Shown: positions 9,405 to 18,076 of the stretch, piece by piece
Position numbering within the stretch: position 1 is the first letter of the stretch
Layout of the letters: the number at the start of each line of letters is the position of its first letter
From: Arcanobacterium sp. S3PF19
GTDB taxonomy: Bacteria; Actinomycetota; Actinomycetes; Actinomycetales; Actinomycetaceae
Reading direction: 5' to 3'
NCBI RefSeq assembly: GCF_000758825.1
Contig: NZ_JRMX01000015.1
Location: 1 to 64,000, forward strand
DNA: 64,000 nucleotides
The notes under the pieces: model-generated
What the model was told of the DNA's origin: nothing
The model's input: the letters and a program-made list of their open reading frames with translations, nothing else
Database searches by the model: none
Program-made: the position numbers and the translations under genes

Positions 9405-10175
9405 TCATTCCCGGTCCTCCCCCGAAAAGCGGGCAGAATAGGCACGGACAAAAGCGTATGTATCTTCCCAGTTCCGCACCCGGTAGGTATCTATGCCCAA
9501 TCTGCATACCGGATAATCGTTGCCCCCGGGATCGAGGCGGTCTCCGACAAACAGTATATCTTTTAAGGGGATTCCCGTCTGCTCGGACAGCCTGGTAATC
9601 CCAAAGGCCTTGTCCACGCCCTTTGCCGTCACGTCAACGGATGTCGAACCGCCGCCGCGCACTTCCAGCCCCGGCAGCAGCGGTGCCGCCGCACGGCGGA
9701 GAGCTTCTTTTTTCTCCCCCGTGGGATCCCATGCCTTTTTTGCTTCCAACGGAGCCTCCTGGCCGAGAGCCGAATAGGTGATCTGCGATCCGCGGTCCTC
9801 GATAATCTGCCCCCAGGGATGTTCCTCCCACAATCCCAGTTCCCGGGCTTTTTCCCGCAAAACACGCACACATTCTTCCCGCAGCCGCGTAGGCAGATCG
9901 CGTGCGTAAACCGTCTGCCAGGCACCGTTTTCAAAACGCAGATAACGGGTACCGCAGGTCGGCATTAAATGCAGATTCCCCAGCCGTGCGCCGCAGGCGG
10001 CAAGAGGCGGAAGAAGCTGTGTTTCAAATTGAGTGAACCGGCCGCCCGAAATAACGCATACCGCAATATGCTCCAGCAGCGCAGCAAGCTCCCGGGCCAT
10101 CTTCCCGGGAAGCGGCGATTTTGACGGCGCCAGTGTGTCGTCCAAATCAAAGGCAATTATTCGGTACTGTGTCAT
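9405..10175 (-). CDS. HAD-IIB hydrolase resembling eukaryotic-type phosphomannomutase
   Basis: 256 aa, cytoplasmic. Motif I is DLDDT near residue 8 (FDLDDTLAPSKSPL), motif II is in VISGGR, and the C-terminal acidic motif is VGDRLDPGGNDYPV, very close to the GDK-PGGND signature of eukaryotic-type phosphomannomutases. The same family also includes sugar-phosphate phosphatases, so mutase activity is likely but not certain; if real it would interconvert mannose-6-phosphate and mannose-1-phosphate for GDP-mannose. I chose ATG 10175, where the HAD core begins; longer in-frame starts would add an atypical basic extension. It is transcribed just ahead of the VKOR gene and divergently from the AI-2E gene. 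Confidence 0.75.
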   Translation of the reverse strand: MTQYRIIAFDLDDTLAPSKSPLPGKMARELAALLEHIAVCVISGGRFTQFETQLLPPLAACGARLGNLHLMPTCGTRYLRFENGAWQTVYARDLPTRLREECVRVLREKARELGLWEEHPWGQIIEDRGSQITYSALGQEAPLEAKKAWDPTGEKKEALRRAAAPLLPGLEVRGGGSTSVDVTAKGVDKAFGITRLSEQTGIPLKDILFVGDRLDPGGNDYPVCRLGIDTYRVRNWEDTYAFVRAYSARFSGEDRE

Positions 10176-10397
10176 TTCGCTCTGTTTCTCTCCGATTTGA
10201 CTCTGCTTCCCGCAGATATCCGCCGTGTCTCTCGGTTCACCGGTTTCGGTGCCGGCATCCGCCGATTTGCGCGCGAAATGTATCCGGCACAACGGAAACC
10301 GGTTCGGTCGGCAAAATACCGGCGGTGTAAGGTACACTGTTAAAGTATATTATTTCATCGGCGCAACGGAAAACCATGTGAAAGACAGGTGTAAGGA

Positions 10398-11651
10398 TTG
10401 TCCGAAAACAACACGGAAACCCGGGCGGACTTCCCCGTGCTTCCTCCCGTCCTGACCGTGCTCTCCGACTGGGCGTGGAGATTTTTGGCCGTCTGCGGGG
10501 CGGTCGCCGTCATTGCCATGTGCACTTTCCGTTTTTCGGTGATCATTATTGCCCTGCTCGTGGCAATGCTGCTGGCAGTGGTACTCGAACCGCTAAACAG
10601 TTTTCTGCACCGCAAAGCCCGGCTGCCGAAGTCGCTGAGCGCCTGCCTGACCGTGCTCTTCCTCGCCGCACTGCTGTTTGCCGTTCTTTGGGCATCGGGC
10701 ACGGGAATATACCAGGGATTTTACAATCTGAGCGACCGTATCACAGGCGGAATGCTGCATATCGTCACCTGGGCGGAGTCGGCTTTCCCGAATCTGCGCG
10801 GACAGATCGAACACTCATGGGACTCCGTGCGCGAAGCCCTGCAGAACAACAGCGGCAGAATTGTGGGCGGTCTGATGATGCTCGGTTCTTCGGTGGGCAC
10901 ATTTTCCACGAGTTTTGTTTTCTCTTTGTTTGCGCTGTTCTTTTTTCTCAAAGACGGACGGCAGATCTGGCATTGGTTTGTCCGGCTGTTTCCGTGCCAA
11001 TACCGCAATGCCGTGAATGAATCGGGAATCCGCGCCTGGGTGATGGTCGGCAGCTATGCGCGCACGCAGACGGTGGTGGCACTGGTCGATGCGGTGGGTA
11101 TCGGTCTTATTGCCTACTTCCTGGGCACTCCCGTGGGATTCGTTCTGCCTATTTTCGTTTTTGTGTTTTTGGGTGCGTTTATTCCCGTGGTCGGCGCGCT
11201 GTTTTCCGGGTCCGTGGCTGTATTGCTGGTCCTGGTCAACAGCGCAAGCTTCGAAACCGCCGGGTTAATGCTTCTGGGCGTGCTGTTGGTGCAGCAGACG
11301 GAAGGCAATGTGCTCCAGCCCGTACTGCAGGGAAACGCCCTGAGCCTGCACGCATTGGCGATTTTCATTCTCGTTTCGGGAGGAACGGTTTTCGCCGGAA
11401 TTTTCGGAGCGGTTTTCGCCGTTCCCATTGCGGCGGCAGTGAACGTGATTTTGCTGTATCTGAACGGACACGATATTTATCCCTATCTGGATACGGATCC
11501 GAACCGCCCGGGCGGCCCCAAGCAGGATTTTGCACAAATCACGCAGGCGCATTGGGAAAAGTTCGACAGCGACGTGGCGCAGAAACTTAGCCCCCGCGAA
11601 AAACGCAGGCTAAAATGGGAAAAGCGGAAAAAGAAATTTATCGGCCGGTAA
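10398..11651 (+). CDS. AI-2E family (TqsA/PerM-like) membrane transporter
   Basis: 417 aa with about eight hydrophobic segments arranged as in PF01594: a helix pair near residues 25-65, a large soluble loop, then a membrane-dense second half that includes GTPVGFVLPIFVFVFLGAFI and VLLVQQTEGNVLQPVLQG, the family's conserved stretch. The C-terminus is strongly basic. Relatives export small molecules or ions (AI-2, or sodium-proton exchange in some); substrate unknown. The start is TTG 10398, supported by AGGTG six bases upstream and by the lack of another start before the first helix. A TATATT element at 10346-10351 is a possible -10. Divergent from the HAD gene. Confidence 0.8.
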   Translation: MSENNTETRADFPVLPPVLTVLSDWAWRFLAVCGAVAVIAMCTFRFSVIIIALLVAMLLAVVLEPLNSFLHRKARLPKSLSACLTVLFLAALLFAVLWASGTGIYQGFYNLSDRITGGMLHIVTWAESAFPNLRGQIEHSWDSVREALQNNSGRIVGGLMMLGSSVGTFSTSFVFSLFALFFFLKDGRQIWHWFVRLFPCQYRNAVNESGIRAWVMVGSYARTQTVVALVDAVGIGLIAYFLGTPVGFVLPIFVFVFLGAFIPVVGALFSGSVAVLLVLVNSASFETAGLMLLGVLLVQQTEGNVLQPVLQGNALSLHALAIFILVSGGTVFAGIFGAVFAVPIAAAVNVILLYLNGHDIYPYLDTDPNRPGGPKQDFAQITQAHWEKFDSDVAQKLSPREKRRLKWEKRKKKFIGR

Positions 11652-11703
11652 ATAAGGATTTTTCACAGTCAGTTAACAGTTTCAGACAGTAAAGGAATCA
11701 GAT

Positions 11704-12414
11704 ATGCCTACCCCCCACATCGGTGCCATGCCGGGAGATTTTGCCCCTGCCGTACTTATGCCCGGAGATCCGAAACGTGCGCAGCGCATGGCCCGGCAGC
11801 TGATGCCGGATGCCAAAACGGTCACCGATGTACGCGGAATTCTCGGCTTCACGGGCACGGTGAACGGAAAACCGCTGTCGGTCATGGCTTCCGGAATGGG
11901 ACAGCCATCACTGTCCATCTACGTCAACGAACTGTTTTCCCAATACGGTGTGGAGCGGATCATCCGCGTGGGAACATGCGGGGGCATTTCGCCGAAAGTA
12001 AAGGTGGGCGATGTGGTGATTGCCTCCGGCGCGCACTACGAAGGTGTTTTGAACACATATATGGCACCGAACGTTCATTTTTCCGCGATAGCCGATTTTT
12101 CCCTGATGAGGGCGGCCGCCGAAGCTGCCGCCGGCGATCCGCGGGTGACTGTGGGACCGGTTGTGTCGCGCGACCGTTTCTACGGAGTCGATCCGCAGGA
12201 AAATAAGGCACTGGGCGAAATCGGGGCGCTCGGAATCGAAATGGAGGCCGGCGCGCTCTACGGTTTGGCGGCAAAATACGGAAAGCAGGCTTTAACCGTG
12301 CTCACCGTGTCCGACCATCTTTTTGATTCCGCTTCCGATATGACCGCCGAAGAAAGAGAATCAAACTTCCGCCGCGCACTGCAGCTTGCCCTGGCAGCCG
12401 CGCACTGCGAATAA
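11704..12414 (+). CDS. deoD: purine-nucleoside phosphorylase, DeoD type
   Basis: 236 aa, the usual size for hexameric bacterial PNP, which cleaves purine nucleosides with phosphate to base and ribose-1-phosphate in nucleoside salvage. The N-terminus MPTPHIGAMPGDFAPAVLMP carries the substrate His (PHI) and phosphate-binding GD; IRVGTCGGI and LGIEMEAGALY give the remaining phosphate and nucleoside contacts; SDHL in the C-terminal part supplies the catalytic Asp. ATG 11704 follows AAAGGA. It stands 50 bases after the AI-2E gene and 50 before the DtxR gene, all on the plus strand. Its stop codon lies inside the first copy of a 19-bp tandem duplication. Confidence 0.95.
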   Translation: MPTPHIGAMPGDFAPAVLMPGDPKRAQRMARQLMPDAKTVTDVRGILGFTGTVNGKPLSVMASGMGQPSLSIYVNELFSQYGVERIIRVGTCGGISPKVKVGDVVIASGAHYEGVLNTYMAPNVHFSAIADFSLMRAAAEAAAGDPRVTVGPVVSRDRFYGVDPQENKALGEIGALGIEMEAGALYGLAAKYGKQALTVLTVSDHLFDSASDMTAEERESNFRRALQLALAAAHCE

Positions 12415-12446
12415 TTCAGCACACAGAGAATAATTCAGCACACAGA
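12409..12446 (+). repeat. perfect 19-bp tandem duplication at the end of deoD
   Basis: Positions 12409-12427 and 12428-12446 are identical (GAATAATTCAGCACACAGA). The first copy begins with the last deoD sense codon and contains its TAA stop, so the second copy adds a spare in-line GAA TAA. It fills the gap before the DtxR gene and may be a recent slippage event. Confidence 0.9.
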
Positions 12447-12464
12447 CAACGAAAGCAGCCGGAC

Positions 12465-13175
12465 GTGAAAGCAGCCCCAGATACAGTGCTCAGCACCACA
12501 CACGAAGATTATTTAAAAAACATCTGGCATATCTGTTCTTCGACAAAGTCTCTTGCCGGAGTGAATGAGCTTGCCTCCAGAATGAATCTGAGTCCTTCCA
12601 CCGTCTCCGAAGCCGTGAAAAAACTCTCCGCCCAAAACCTGGTGGAACACAGCAGATACAGCGGAATCAGGCTCACTGCGGCGGGAAGGGCAATTGCTTT
12701 GAAGATGGTCCGCAGACACCGTCTGCTGGAAACCTATCTTTTTACCGCGCTCGGCTATTCCTGGGAAGAAGTACACGCGGAGGCGGAATCTCTGGAACAC
12801 GCGGTATCCGACAGATTTATTGCCGGAATCGACGCTCTTTTGAACCATCCGACACACGATCCGCACGGCGACCCTATTCCCGACGCGGACGGGGAAATCA
12901 AAATGGAAGAATCCGTTCCCCTTTCACAGGCACCTGCGGAAACAGCACTGAGGGTTGCCAGAGTCTCCGACAGGGAATCGGATGTGCTCGCATACCTGCG
13001 CGAACTGCGAATTCTGCCGGGGACCGAACTGCGGATCACGGCGAAGTCAGAAGTTCTCGGACTGATCACCTGTTTCCTGCCCGATTCCCCGGCCCCCGCC
13101 CAAAAAATCCAGATAACTCTGCCAATCGCGGAGGCGGTGTGGGTGCGCGCGGAACGTAACGCAGATCGGAAATAA
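12465..13175 (+). CDS. DtxR/MntR family metal-dependent transcriptional regulator
   Basis: 236 aa in the order typical of the family: winged helix near residues 10-75 (THEDYLKNIWHIC..., helix-turn-helix around ELASRMNLSPSTVSEAVKKL), dimerisation and metal-site region at about 75-150 (RRHRLLETYLFTALGYSW, HAVSDRF), and a C-terminal SH3-like FeoA domain. The binding residues of the metal sites (His in RRHRLLE, Glu in AEAESLEHAV) are present. Such proteins use Fe2+ or Mn2+ as corepressor; which metal cannot be told. The start is GTG 12465 with a weak ribosome binding site. No obvious DtxR operator was found near it or upstream of the metal transporter at 16.5-20.7 kb. Confidence 0.9.
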   Translation: MKAAPDTVLSTTHEDYLKNIWHICSSTKSLAGVNELASRMNLSPSTVSEAVKKLSAQNLVEHSRYSGIRLTAAGRAIALKMVRRHRLLETYLFTALGYSWEEVHAEAESLEHAVSDRFIAGIDALLNHPTHDPHGDPIPDADGEIKMEESVPLSQAPAETALRVARVSDRESDVLAYLRELRILPGTELRITAKSEVLGLITCFLPDSPAPAQKIQITLPIAEAVWVRAERNADRK

Positions 13176-13470
13176 GAAAAAATATCTCGTCCGCATCCCG
13201 GGCCGCACCGGATACACATCTAATAAATACGGTTTTTTCTGCATAATAATTCACTTTCGTTCCGTTACTGAATATGATTCCCAATTATCGCGCACTGCCC
13301 CACAGAAAAACCGTTCCCCCGGGGCACATGCCCTAAATCACAGCCTGTTTCAAAACTTTTCCGTTCTCGTTGATAACTCGGCATTTCTCTCTTCCCGGAA
13401 GATGTCCGGAACGTGAACCGGGCTTCTTCCGACTTGCAATGATGTATTTATTCATGCAAATATACAGTTG
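13176..13470. other. non-coding stretch before the SAM riboswitch
   Basis: No gene supported. It holds the end of the DtxR transcription unit, short palindromes (CCCCCGGGG near 13317), and must include the promoter of the met operon; TTGCAA at 13434-13439 and AT-rich bases around 13458-13466 are possible elements but the spacing is not convincing. Confidence 0.4.
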
Positions 13471-13578
13471 TTCATCAAGAGCAGCCGAGAGACTTGGCTC
13501 AGTGACGCTGCAGCCACCTACGGAAGCGGAAACCGAAAGGCAGCCGCCCGTAAAGGTGCTAAGGCCAAGACCGATGAG
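13471..13578 (+). ncRNA. SAM riboswitch (SAM-I/SAM-IV superfamily, probably SAM-IV)
   Basis: The core features of the SAM-I clan are visible. P1 pairs TTCATC (13471-13476) with GATGAG (13573-13578). ATCAAGAG follows P1. P2 pairs GCAGC with GCTGC. The conserved AAAGGTGCTAA element (13552-13562) forms the ligand-binding 3' side. CTTGGC (13493-13498, P2 loop) is fully complementary to GCCAAG (13564-13569), a likely pseudoknot. The non-canonical middle part and the actinobacterial context favour SAM-IV. The aptamer ends seven bases before the AGGAG of metN, so ligand binding probably controls translation. High S-adenosylmethionine would shut off methionine uptake. Confidence 0.85.
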
Positions 13579-13594
13579 ATAAACAGGAGTTCAC

Positions 13595-14584
13595 GTGATT
13601 AAATTAGAAGGCGTAACGAAGATTTACCCCAGAAGGGGGCAGGATCCGGTGTACGCGTTGAATAATTTGTCATTGTCCGTTCCCTCCGGCGCAATACACG
13701 GAATCGTGGGGGAATCGGGAGCCGGAAAATCAACTCTGATTCGCTGTCTGACAGCTCTCGAGCGTCCGACGGAGGGGAAAATCGAAATTGCCGGCAAAGA
13801 CCTGACGCAGCTTTCCGAACGGGAACTGCGCAACGAACGCCGCCGGATCGGCATGGTGTTTCAGGGAGCCAATCTGCTTGACTCGCGCACCGTCGGACAG
13901 AACGTTGCCTACGCCCTGAAAATTGCGGGCATACCGGCGGAAAAAAGAAAACAGCGCGTGAAAGAGCTGTTTGAACTGATCGGGCTCAGCGGACGCGAAA
14001 CTTCCTACCCCGCACAGCTTTCCGGAGGCCAGCGTCAGCGTGTGGGCATTGCCCGCGCCCTTGCCGCAAATCCGAATGTTCTCCTGGCCGACGAACCGAC
14101 CTCGGCGCTGGACACCGGCACAACCGAGCAGATTCTGCGTCTTCTGAAAGACGTACGCGACCGGACGGGCGTTACCGTGGTTGTGATTACGCATGAAATG
14201 TCGGTTGTGCGCAAAATATGCGACTCCGTGACGCTGTTGGATGCCGGACGGGCCCTTGAATCGAAAACCATTGAAGATGCGGTATCGGATCCGGAATCGG
14301 GTCTGTGCCAAAAACTGATTCCGCTGCCTGAAGTGGATCTGCAAAACCTGCACCACGAAACACTGATCGACGTATTCTTCACGGCGCATCCGGGCGAACC
14401 TGCCGGCTCCAAAGTTTTGGGTCTGGCCAGCCATTTGGGAGCGGATATTGCCGCCGGACTGTTTGAAACGGTCGGCAAAGTACAGCTCTCCCGGCTTGCG
14501 CTTGCAATTCCGCGGGAAACCACGGAACACGCACTCACGGCCCTGCGCGAAAACGGAATTTATGCAAAGGAGCGCCTGGCATGA
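13595..14584 (+). CDS. metN: methionine ABC transporter ATP-binding protein
   Basis: 329 aa. The ABC domain (residues 1-245) has Walker A GESGAGKST, signature LSGGQRQRVGIARAL, Walker B VLLADEPTSALD and switch VVITHEMSV. The C-terminal 75 residues form the NIL domain that binds methionine and inhibits transport when the cell is replete. The start is GTG 13595 with AGGAG six bases upstream, directly behind the SAM riboswitch, which fixes methionine as the substrate class. It overlaps metI by four bases (ATGA). Confidence 0.93.
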   Translation: MIKLEGVTKIYPRRGQDPVYALNNLSLSVPSGAIHGIVGESGAGKSTLIRCLTALERPTEGKIEIAGKDLTQLSERELRNERRRIGMVFQGANLLDSRTVGQNVAYALKIAGIPAEKRKQRVKELFELIGLSGRETSYPAQLSGGQRQRVGIARALAANPNVLLADEPTSALDTGTTEQILRLLKDVRDRTGVTVVVITHEMSVVRKICDSVTLLDAGRALESKTIEDAVSDPESGLCQKLIPLPEVDLQNLHHETLIDVFFTAHPGEPAGSKVLGLASHLGADIAAGLFETVGKVQLSRLALAIPRETTEHALTALRENGIYAKERLA

Positions 14585-15330
14585 CGATTAGCGCACTTAC
14601 ACTTTTTGCACACAATACTTTTGCCGGCATTCATTCGGGTGCCGCCGCAGCTTCGCAGACCTGGCTGAACAACCCGGCAATACGGCAGTTTCTGCTGCCG
14701 GCAATCTGGGAAACAATTCTGATGGTCGTAATTTCCACGGCCGTAACCGTAATTATCGGCATTCCGCTGGGCGTGTTCCTCTGTGAGACGCGCAAAGGCG
14801 GTCTGCTGAATAAACCGATCCTGAATCGCGTTGTGGGACTGATAATCAATCTGGGACGGGCAATTCCGTTTATCATTCTGGCAATTATCGTTCTGTTTGT
14901 GATTCGCGCAGTGGATTTGCCCTGGCTGAAAGCAATCGGCTGGCCGGCATTCACCCTTACCCTCATCGCCTCCGCCGTGCCCTATTTTGCACGGATGATC
15001 GAGTCAAACGTGCTGGCTGTGGAAAGCGGAAAAGTTGAGGCGGCTCAGATGATGGGCGCCTCCCGGCTGCGGATTATGGCAGGCGTTCTGGTGCGTGAAG
15101 CCCTGCCCGCCATCATTCAGTCCACCACCATTTTGACCATTACCATCATCGGATATTCCGCAATGGCTTCCGCAGTCGGAGGCGGCGGACTGGGAGCGCT
15201 TGCGATCAACTACGGCTACCAGCGCTACCAATTTGACGTGATTGTGATCGTGGTCGTTGTAATTCTGATCATGGTTCAGCTCGTGCAGATGTTTGGCGAC
15301 ATGCTCAGCCGGTTGGCCGACCACCGCTAA
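14581..15330 (+). CDS. metI: methionine ABC transporter permease
   Basis: 249 aa integral membrane protein with five to six predicted helices and a MetI-type coupling loop VEAAQMMGASRLRIMAG that docks on MetN. The N-terminus is about 30 aa longer than in E. coli MetI and starts with a Ser/Ala/His-rich stretch before the first helix near residue 35. Translation is coupled to metN through the ATGA overlap. GDMLSRLADHR at the C-terminus matches the family end. Confidence 0.93.
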   Translation: MTISALTLFAHNTFAGIHSGAAAASQTWLNNPAIRQFLLPAIWETILMVVISTAVTVIIGIPLGVFLCETRKGGLLNKPILNRVVGLIINLGRAIPFIILAIIVLFVIRAVDLPWLKAIGWPAFTLTLIASAVPYFARMIESNVLAVESGKVEAAQMMGASRLRIMAGVLVREALPAIIQSTTILTITIIGYSAMASAVGGGGLGALAINYGYQRYQFDVIVIVVVVILIMVQLVQMFGDMLSRLADHR

Positions 15331-15374
15331 GGCATCGCCAACCGGGAACAGGGCTTTAAAACCGCAAGAGCCTT

Positions 15375-15423
15375 AGTGTATCTATTGTCCAAAACAAACC
15401 ATTTTCGACAGTGCGGATACACT
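15375..15423 (+). other. inverted repeat between metI and metQ
   Basis: AGTGTATC (15375-15382) and GATACACT (15416-15423) can pair; inside them TTGTC and GACA extend the fold. It may be an intercistronic hairpin that adjusts metQ levels against metNI. There is no T-run, so it is not a typical terminator. Confidence 0.35.
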
Positions 15424-15474
15424 TGTCAATAACCTGTAGTTCGCGCTGAAACCATATACTTAAAAGGAAAAACA

Positions 15475-16311
15475 ATGTCTACATTCAAAAAATTCTCTGC
15501 CCTGCTGGCTGCCGCCTCTCTTGCCCTCGGAGCCTGCTCTTCTTCCGACGGAAAGGATAAATCCGCAGCGGAGGGCAAAAACGGAGTGACCAAACTGATT
15601 GTGGGGGCAAGTCCGGTTCCGCACAGCGATATCCTGCAGTTCGTGAACGACAAACTTGCCAAAGACGCGGGAATCGAGCTGGAGATTAAGCAGTACACCG
15701 ACTACGTGCAGCCCAATGTGGCCCTCAACGCCGGGGAAATCGACGTAAACTTCTATCAGCACCTCGCCTACTATCAGGAAGAGGCGGCCACCAAAGGCTA
15801 CAAATTCGAAGTCGGAAAACCGGTCCATATCGAACCGATCGCACTGTATTCAAATAAATACAAAAAGCTTGAGGACATCCCGGATGGGGCAACAATCGTA
15901 ATCAACAACGATCCGTCGAATCAGGCACGCGGACTGAAACTGCTTCAGGACGCAAAACTGATTAAGCTCTCTTCCAAATCGCAGAGTGCCTCAATTGCCG
16001 ACATTTCCGAAAATCCGAAACATCTGAAGATCAAGGAATCGGAAGCCGCGGCAATCCCGGTACAGCTTGCGGACGTGGATGCCGCGGTAATCAACGGAAA
16101 CTTTGCACAGGAAGCAAAGCTTAAGCCCGCCGATTCGCTGTTCATCGAGTCTGTGGAAAACAATCCGTACGCAAACATCCTGGCATGGAGACCGGACAAC
16201 AAAAAAATTGCCGCAATCAAAAAGCTTGAGAAGCTGATTCATTCTCCCGCTGTGGCAAAGTTCATCACCGAAAAGTACCCGGATAAGAATATCATCCCGG
16301 CTTTTAAGTAA
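15475..16311 (+). CDS. metQ: methionine-binding lipoprotein
   Basis: 278 aa. Signal peptide with lipobox SLALGAC, modified Cys at residue 21, followed by a Ser/Gly/Lys linker; lipid anchored on the outer face of the membrane. The body is NLPA/MetQ type: VGASPVPHSDIL, the QYTDYVQPNVALNAGEIDVNFYQH region and NPYANILAWRPDN are characteristic of methionine binding proteins. AAAAGGA precedes ATG 15475. Third gene of the riboswitch-controlled met unit, 144 bases after metI; a strong terminator follows. Confidence 0.93.
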   Translation: MSTFKKFSALLAAASLALGACSSSDGKDKSAAEGKNGVTKLIVGASPVPHSDILQFVNDKLAKDAGIELEIKQYTDYVQPNVALNAGEIDVNFYQHLAYYQEEAATKGYKFEVGKPVHIEPIALYSNKYKKLEDIPDGATIVINNDPSNQARGLKLLQDAKLIKLSSKSQSASIADISENPKHLKIKESEAAAIPVQLADVDAAVINGNFAQEAKLKPADSLFIESVENNPYANILAWRPDNKKIAAIKKLEKLIHSPAVAKFITEKYPDKNIIPAFK

Positions 16312-16328
16312 ACCCCGGCCGCAGGACC

Positions 16329-16371
16329 GGAAAAAGGGAGGGAACGGATTTTCCGTTCCCTCCCTTTTTCC
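16329..16371 (+). terminator. met operon terminator
   Basis: A perfect 20-bp stem (16329-16348 with 16352-16371) with a TTT loop; the right arm itself contains TTTTT near its end. It ends the metNIQ unit. Confidence 0.9.
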
Positions 16372-16511
16372 CCTCGCCGCTCTGCACCCCGGCAGTGCAC
16401 AGTTTTCGGCCGCTCTCCGCACAATCTGCCGTGCGCTGCTGTCTGCGCGGATCCGCCGCCCGGTGCGCAAATCGGGAAAAGATTCACCCCGCGCCGCACA
16501 CCGAATCCCGG

Positions 16512-17342
16512 TCAGTGCCGGCGAATCGGGGAAAACACCCACAGCAGAATGAAAAGCAGTGCGGAAACAAGCACAATGCTCGCACCCGTGGGTAAATTCA
16601 AAGCCCACGAAGCCCAAATCCCCAAAAAAGCGGAAACCGCACCGATAACGGAGGCAATCACCATCATCGGAAATATCCGGTCCGTAACCATCCGCGCGCC
16701 GGCCGCAGGGGCAGTCAGAAGCGCGAGCACAAGGATATTGCCGATTGTCTGCACCGAAACCACAACCGCCGCCGCAATCGTAAGAAAAAGAAGAAGATCC
16801 AACATTCCCACGCGCAGACCAAGCGTGCGGGCATAATCCCGATCCACGCCGAGAAGCACCAGTTTTTCGTGAAATACCGCCAGCACGCTAAGAATACAGA
16901 TCCCCGCGGCGGCAACAGTCAGAATATCTGCGTTTGTCACGCCCGTAAGCGAACCGAACAAAAAAGATTCCAAAGAACCCGTATAGCCGGGAATCCGACT
17001 CATAATTACCAGCCCCAGAGCAAATGCCGCCGCGAAAAAGATCCCGATCACCGAGTCTTCGCCCAGGCGTCTGCTTTGGGAGAAAAGAGCGATTAACAGA
17101 GCGACCGCCCCGCCGGCGACCGCTCCGCCCAGCAGAATCGATCCCTGCATCGCAAAGGCAACGGCAATTCCGGGAAATACGGCATGCGAAAGGGCATCTC
17201 CCACAAAAGAAAGCCTGCGCAGCACCACATGCACACCCGTAACCGCACAGATCACCGCCGACATCACCGCCACAAGCAGTGCTTTTGGCAGAAATACCAA
17301 ATTTGGGTTGCACATATCGGCAAGAAAATCAAAAAAGTTCAT
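16512..17342 (-). CDS. metal ABC transporter permease (ZnuB/MntB-like, anchored-repeat type)
   Basis: 276 aa with about eight to nine membrane helices of the ABC-3 family (PF00950): LRRLSFVGDALSHAVFPGIAVAF near the N-terminus, ITAAAVVVSVQTIGNILVLALL-like central helices and SAFLGIWASWALNLPTGASIVLVSAL near the end are typical. I start it at ATG 17342, where ATGA overlaps the stop of the ATPase gene. Last gene of a four-gene unit (binding protein, surface protein, ATPase, permease) that matches the actinobacterial 'anchored repeat' ABC system. Zinc is the likeliest substrate because of the Zur/Fur-type box at 20728-20742; manganese is possible. Confidence 0.87.
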   Translation of the reverse strand: MNFFDFLADMCNPNLVFLPKALLVAVMSAVICAVTGVHVVLRRLSFVGDALSHAVFPGIAVAFAMQGSILLGGAVAGGAVALLIALFSQSRRLGEDSVIGIFFAAAFALGLVIMSRIPGYTGSLESFLFGSLTGVTNADILTVAAAGICILSVLAVFHEKLVLLGVDRDYARTLGLRVGMLDLLLFLTIAAAVVVSVQTIGNILVLALLTAPAAGARMVTDRIFPMMVIASVIGAVSAFLGIWASWALNLPTGASIVLVSALLFILLWVFSPIRRH

Positions 17343-18076
17343 TTTGTTCCCATCCCCAGGGCACGCAGCAAAGCCGAATCCTCCCGCACCCGATAAGTTT
17401 CCGTCCACAGCTTCGGAATCAGCAGCTCCTGCGGTTTGCCCGCCGCACGCACGGTTTCGTTCAGCATAACCAGACGGTCGCAGATATCTATAGCCTGCGT
17501 AAGGTCGTGTGTGGACATCAAAATCCCCACACCGTTTTGCGCCAGTTCGCCAAACAAGTCCGAAAGAAGATCCTGATTTGGATGATCCAGGCCCGTAAAA
17601 GGCTCGTCAAGCAGCAGCAGCGCAGGATTTGGGGCAAGAGCCCTGGCAATCAGCACACGCTGTTTCTGCCCGCCGGAAAGCTGTGCTATTGTCCGTCTGC
17701 GCAGCTTTGCCAACCCAACCCGGTGCAGTGCCCGGTATACGGCAGCCCATTTCTCTTTTCTCCCCGCAAGCGCATCGGCCTTTCCCCCGCGGCGCGCAAG
17801 AAAAGAAGTCATCACCAGCTGTTCTGCCGACATCGGATACGACCAGTCGAGATTCTGTATCTGCGGCACGTAACCGATCTGCCGCTCTGCGGCAATCTCA
17901 CCGCAAGTGCGGCGCACCAGACCCATCACCGTGCGCATCAGAGTCGTCTTTCCCGCTCCGTTCGGCCCGATCAGACCGACCAATTCCCCCCGGCGGACGT
18001 GCAGGCTCACATCTTTGAGAACTTCCTGCGTGCCCAGGGAAACACACAGATCTTCTATTCTTAATGCGTCATTCAT
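17339..18076 (-). CDS. metal ABC transporter ATP-binding protein (anchored-repeat type)
   Basis: 245 aa: Walker A GPNGAGKTT near residue 38, Q-loop in GYVPQIQNLDW, signature LSGGQKQRVLIARAL, Walker B ALLLLDEPFTGLD, switch STHDLTQAI. Closest in layout to ZnuC/MntB-type ATPases that serve ABC-3 permeases. ATG 18076 lies inside the last codons of the preceding surface-protein gene (eight-base overlap) and the stop overlaps the permease start, so the three are translationally coupled. Confidence 0.9.
   Translation of the reverse strand: MNDALRIEDLCVSLGTQEVLKDVSLHVRRGELVGLIGPNGAGKTTLMRTVMGLVRRTCGEIAAERQIGYVPQIQNLDWSYPMSAEQLVMTSFLARRGGKADALAGRKEKWAAVYRALHRVGLAKLRRRTIAQLSGGQKQRVLIARALAPNPALLLLDEPFTGLDHPNQDLLSDLFGELAQNGVGILMSTHDLTQAIDICDRLVMLNETVRAAGKPQELLIPKLWTETYRVREDSALLRALGMGTK

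Noticed and set aside
13370-13582. Forward ORF of about 70 codons before metN
   Set aside because: It runs through the whole SAM riboswitch, whose structure explains the sequence; the protein has no domain and no ribosome binding site.
16329-16371. Regulatory palindrome or attenuator after metQ
   Set aside because: The perfect stem with a T-rich arm directly after the last gene of the operon is best explained as a terminator.
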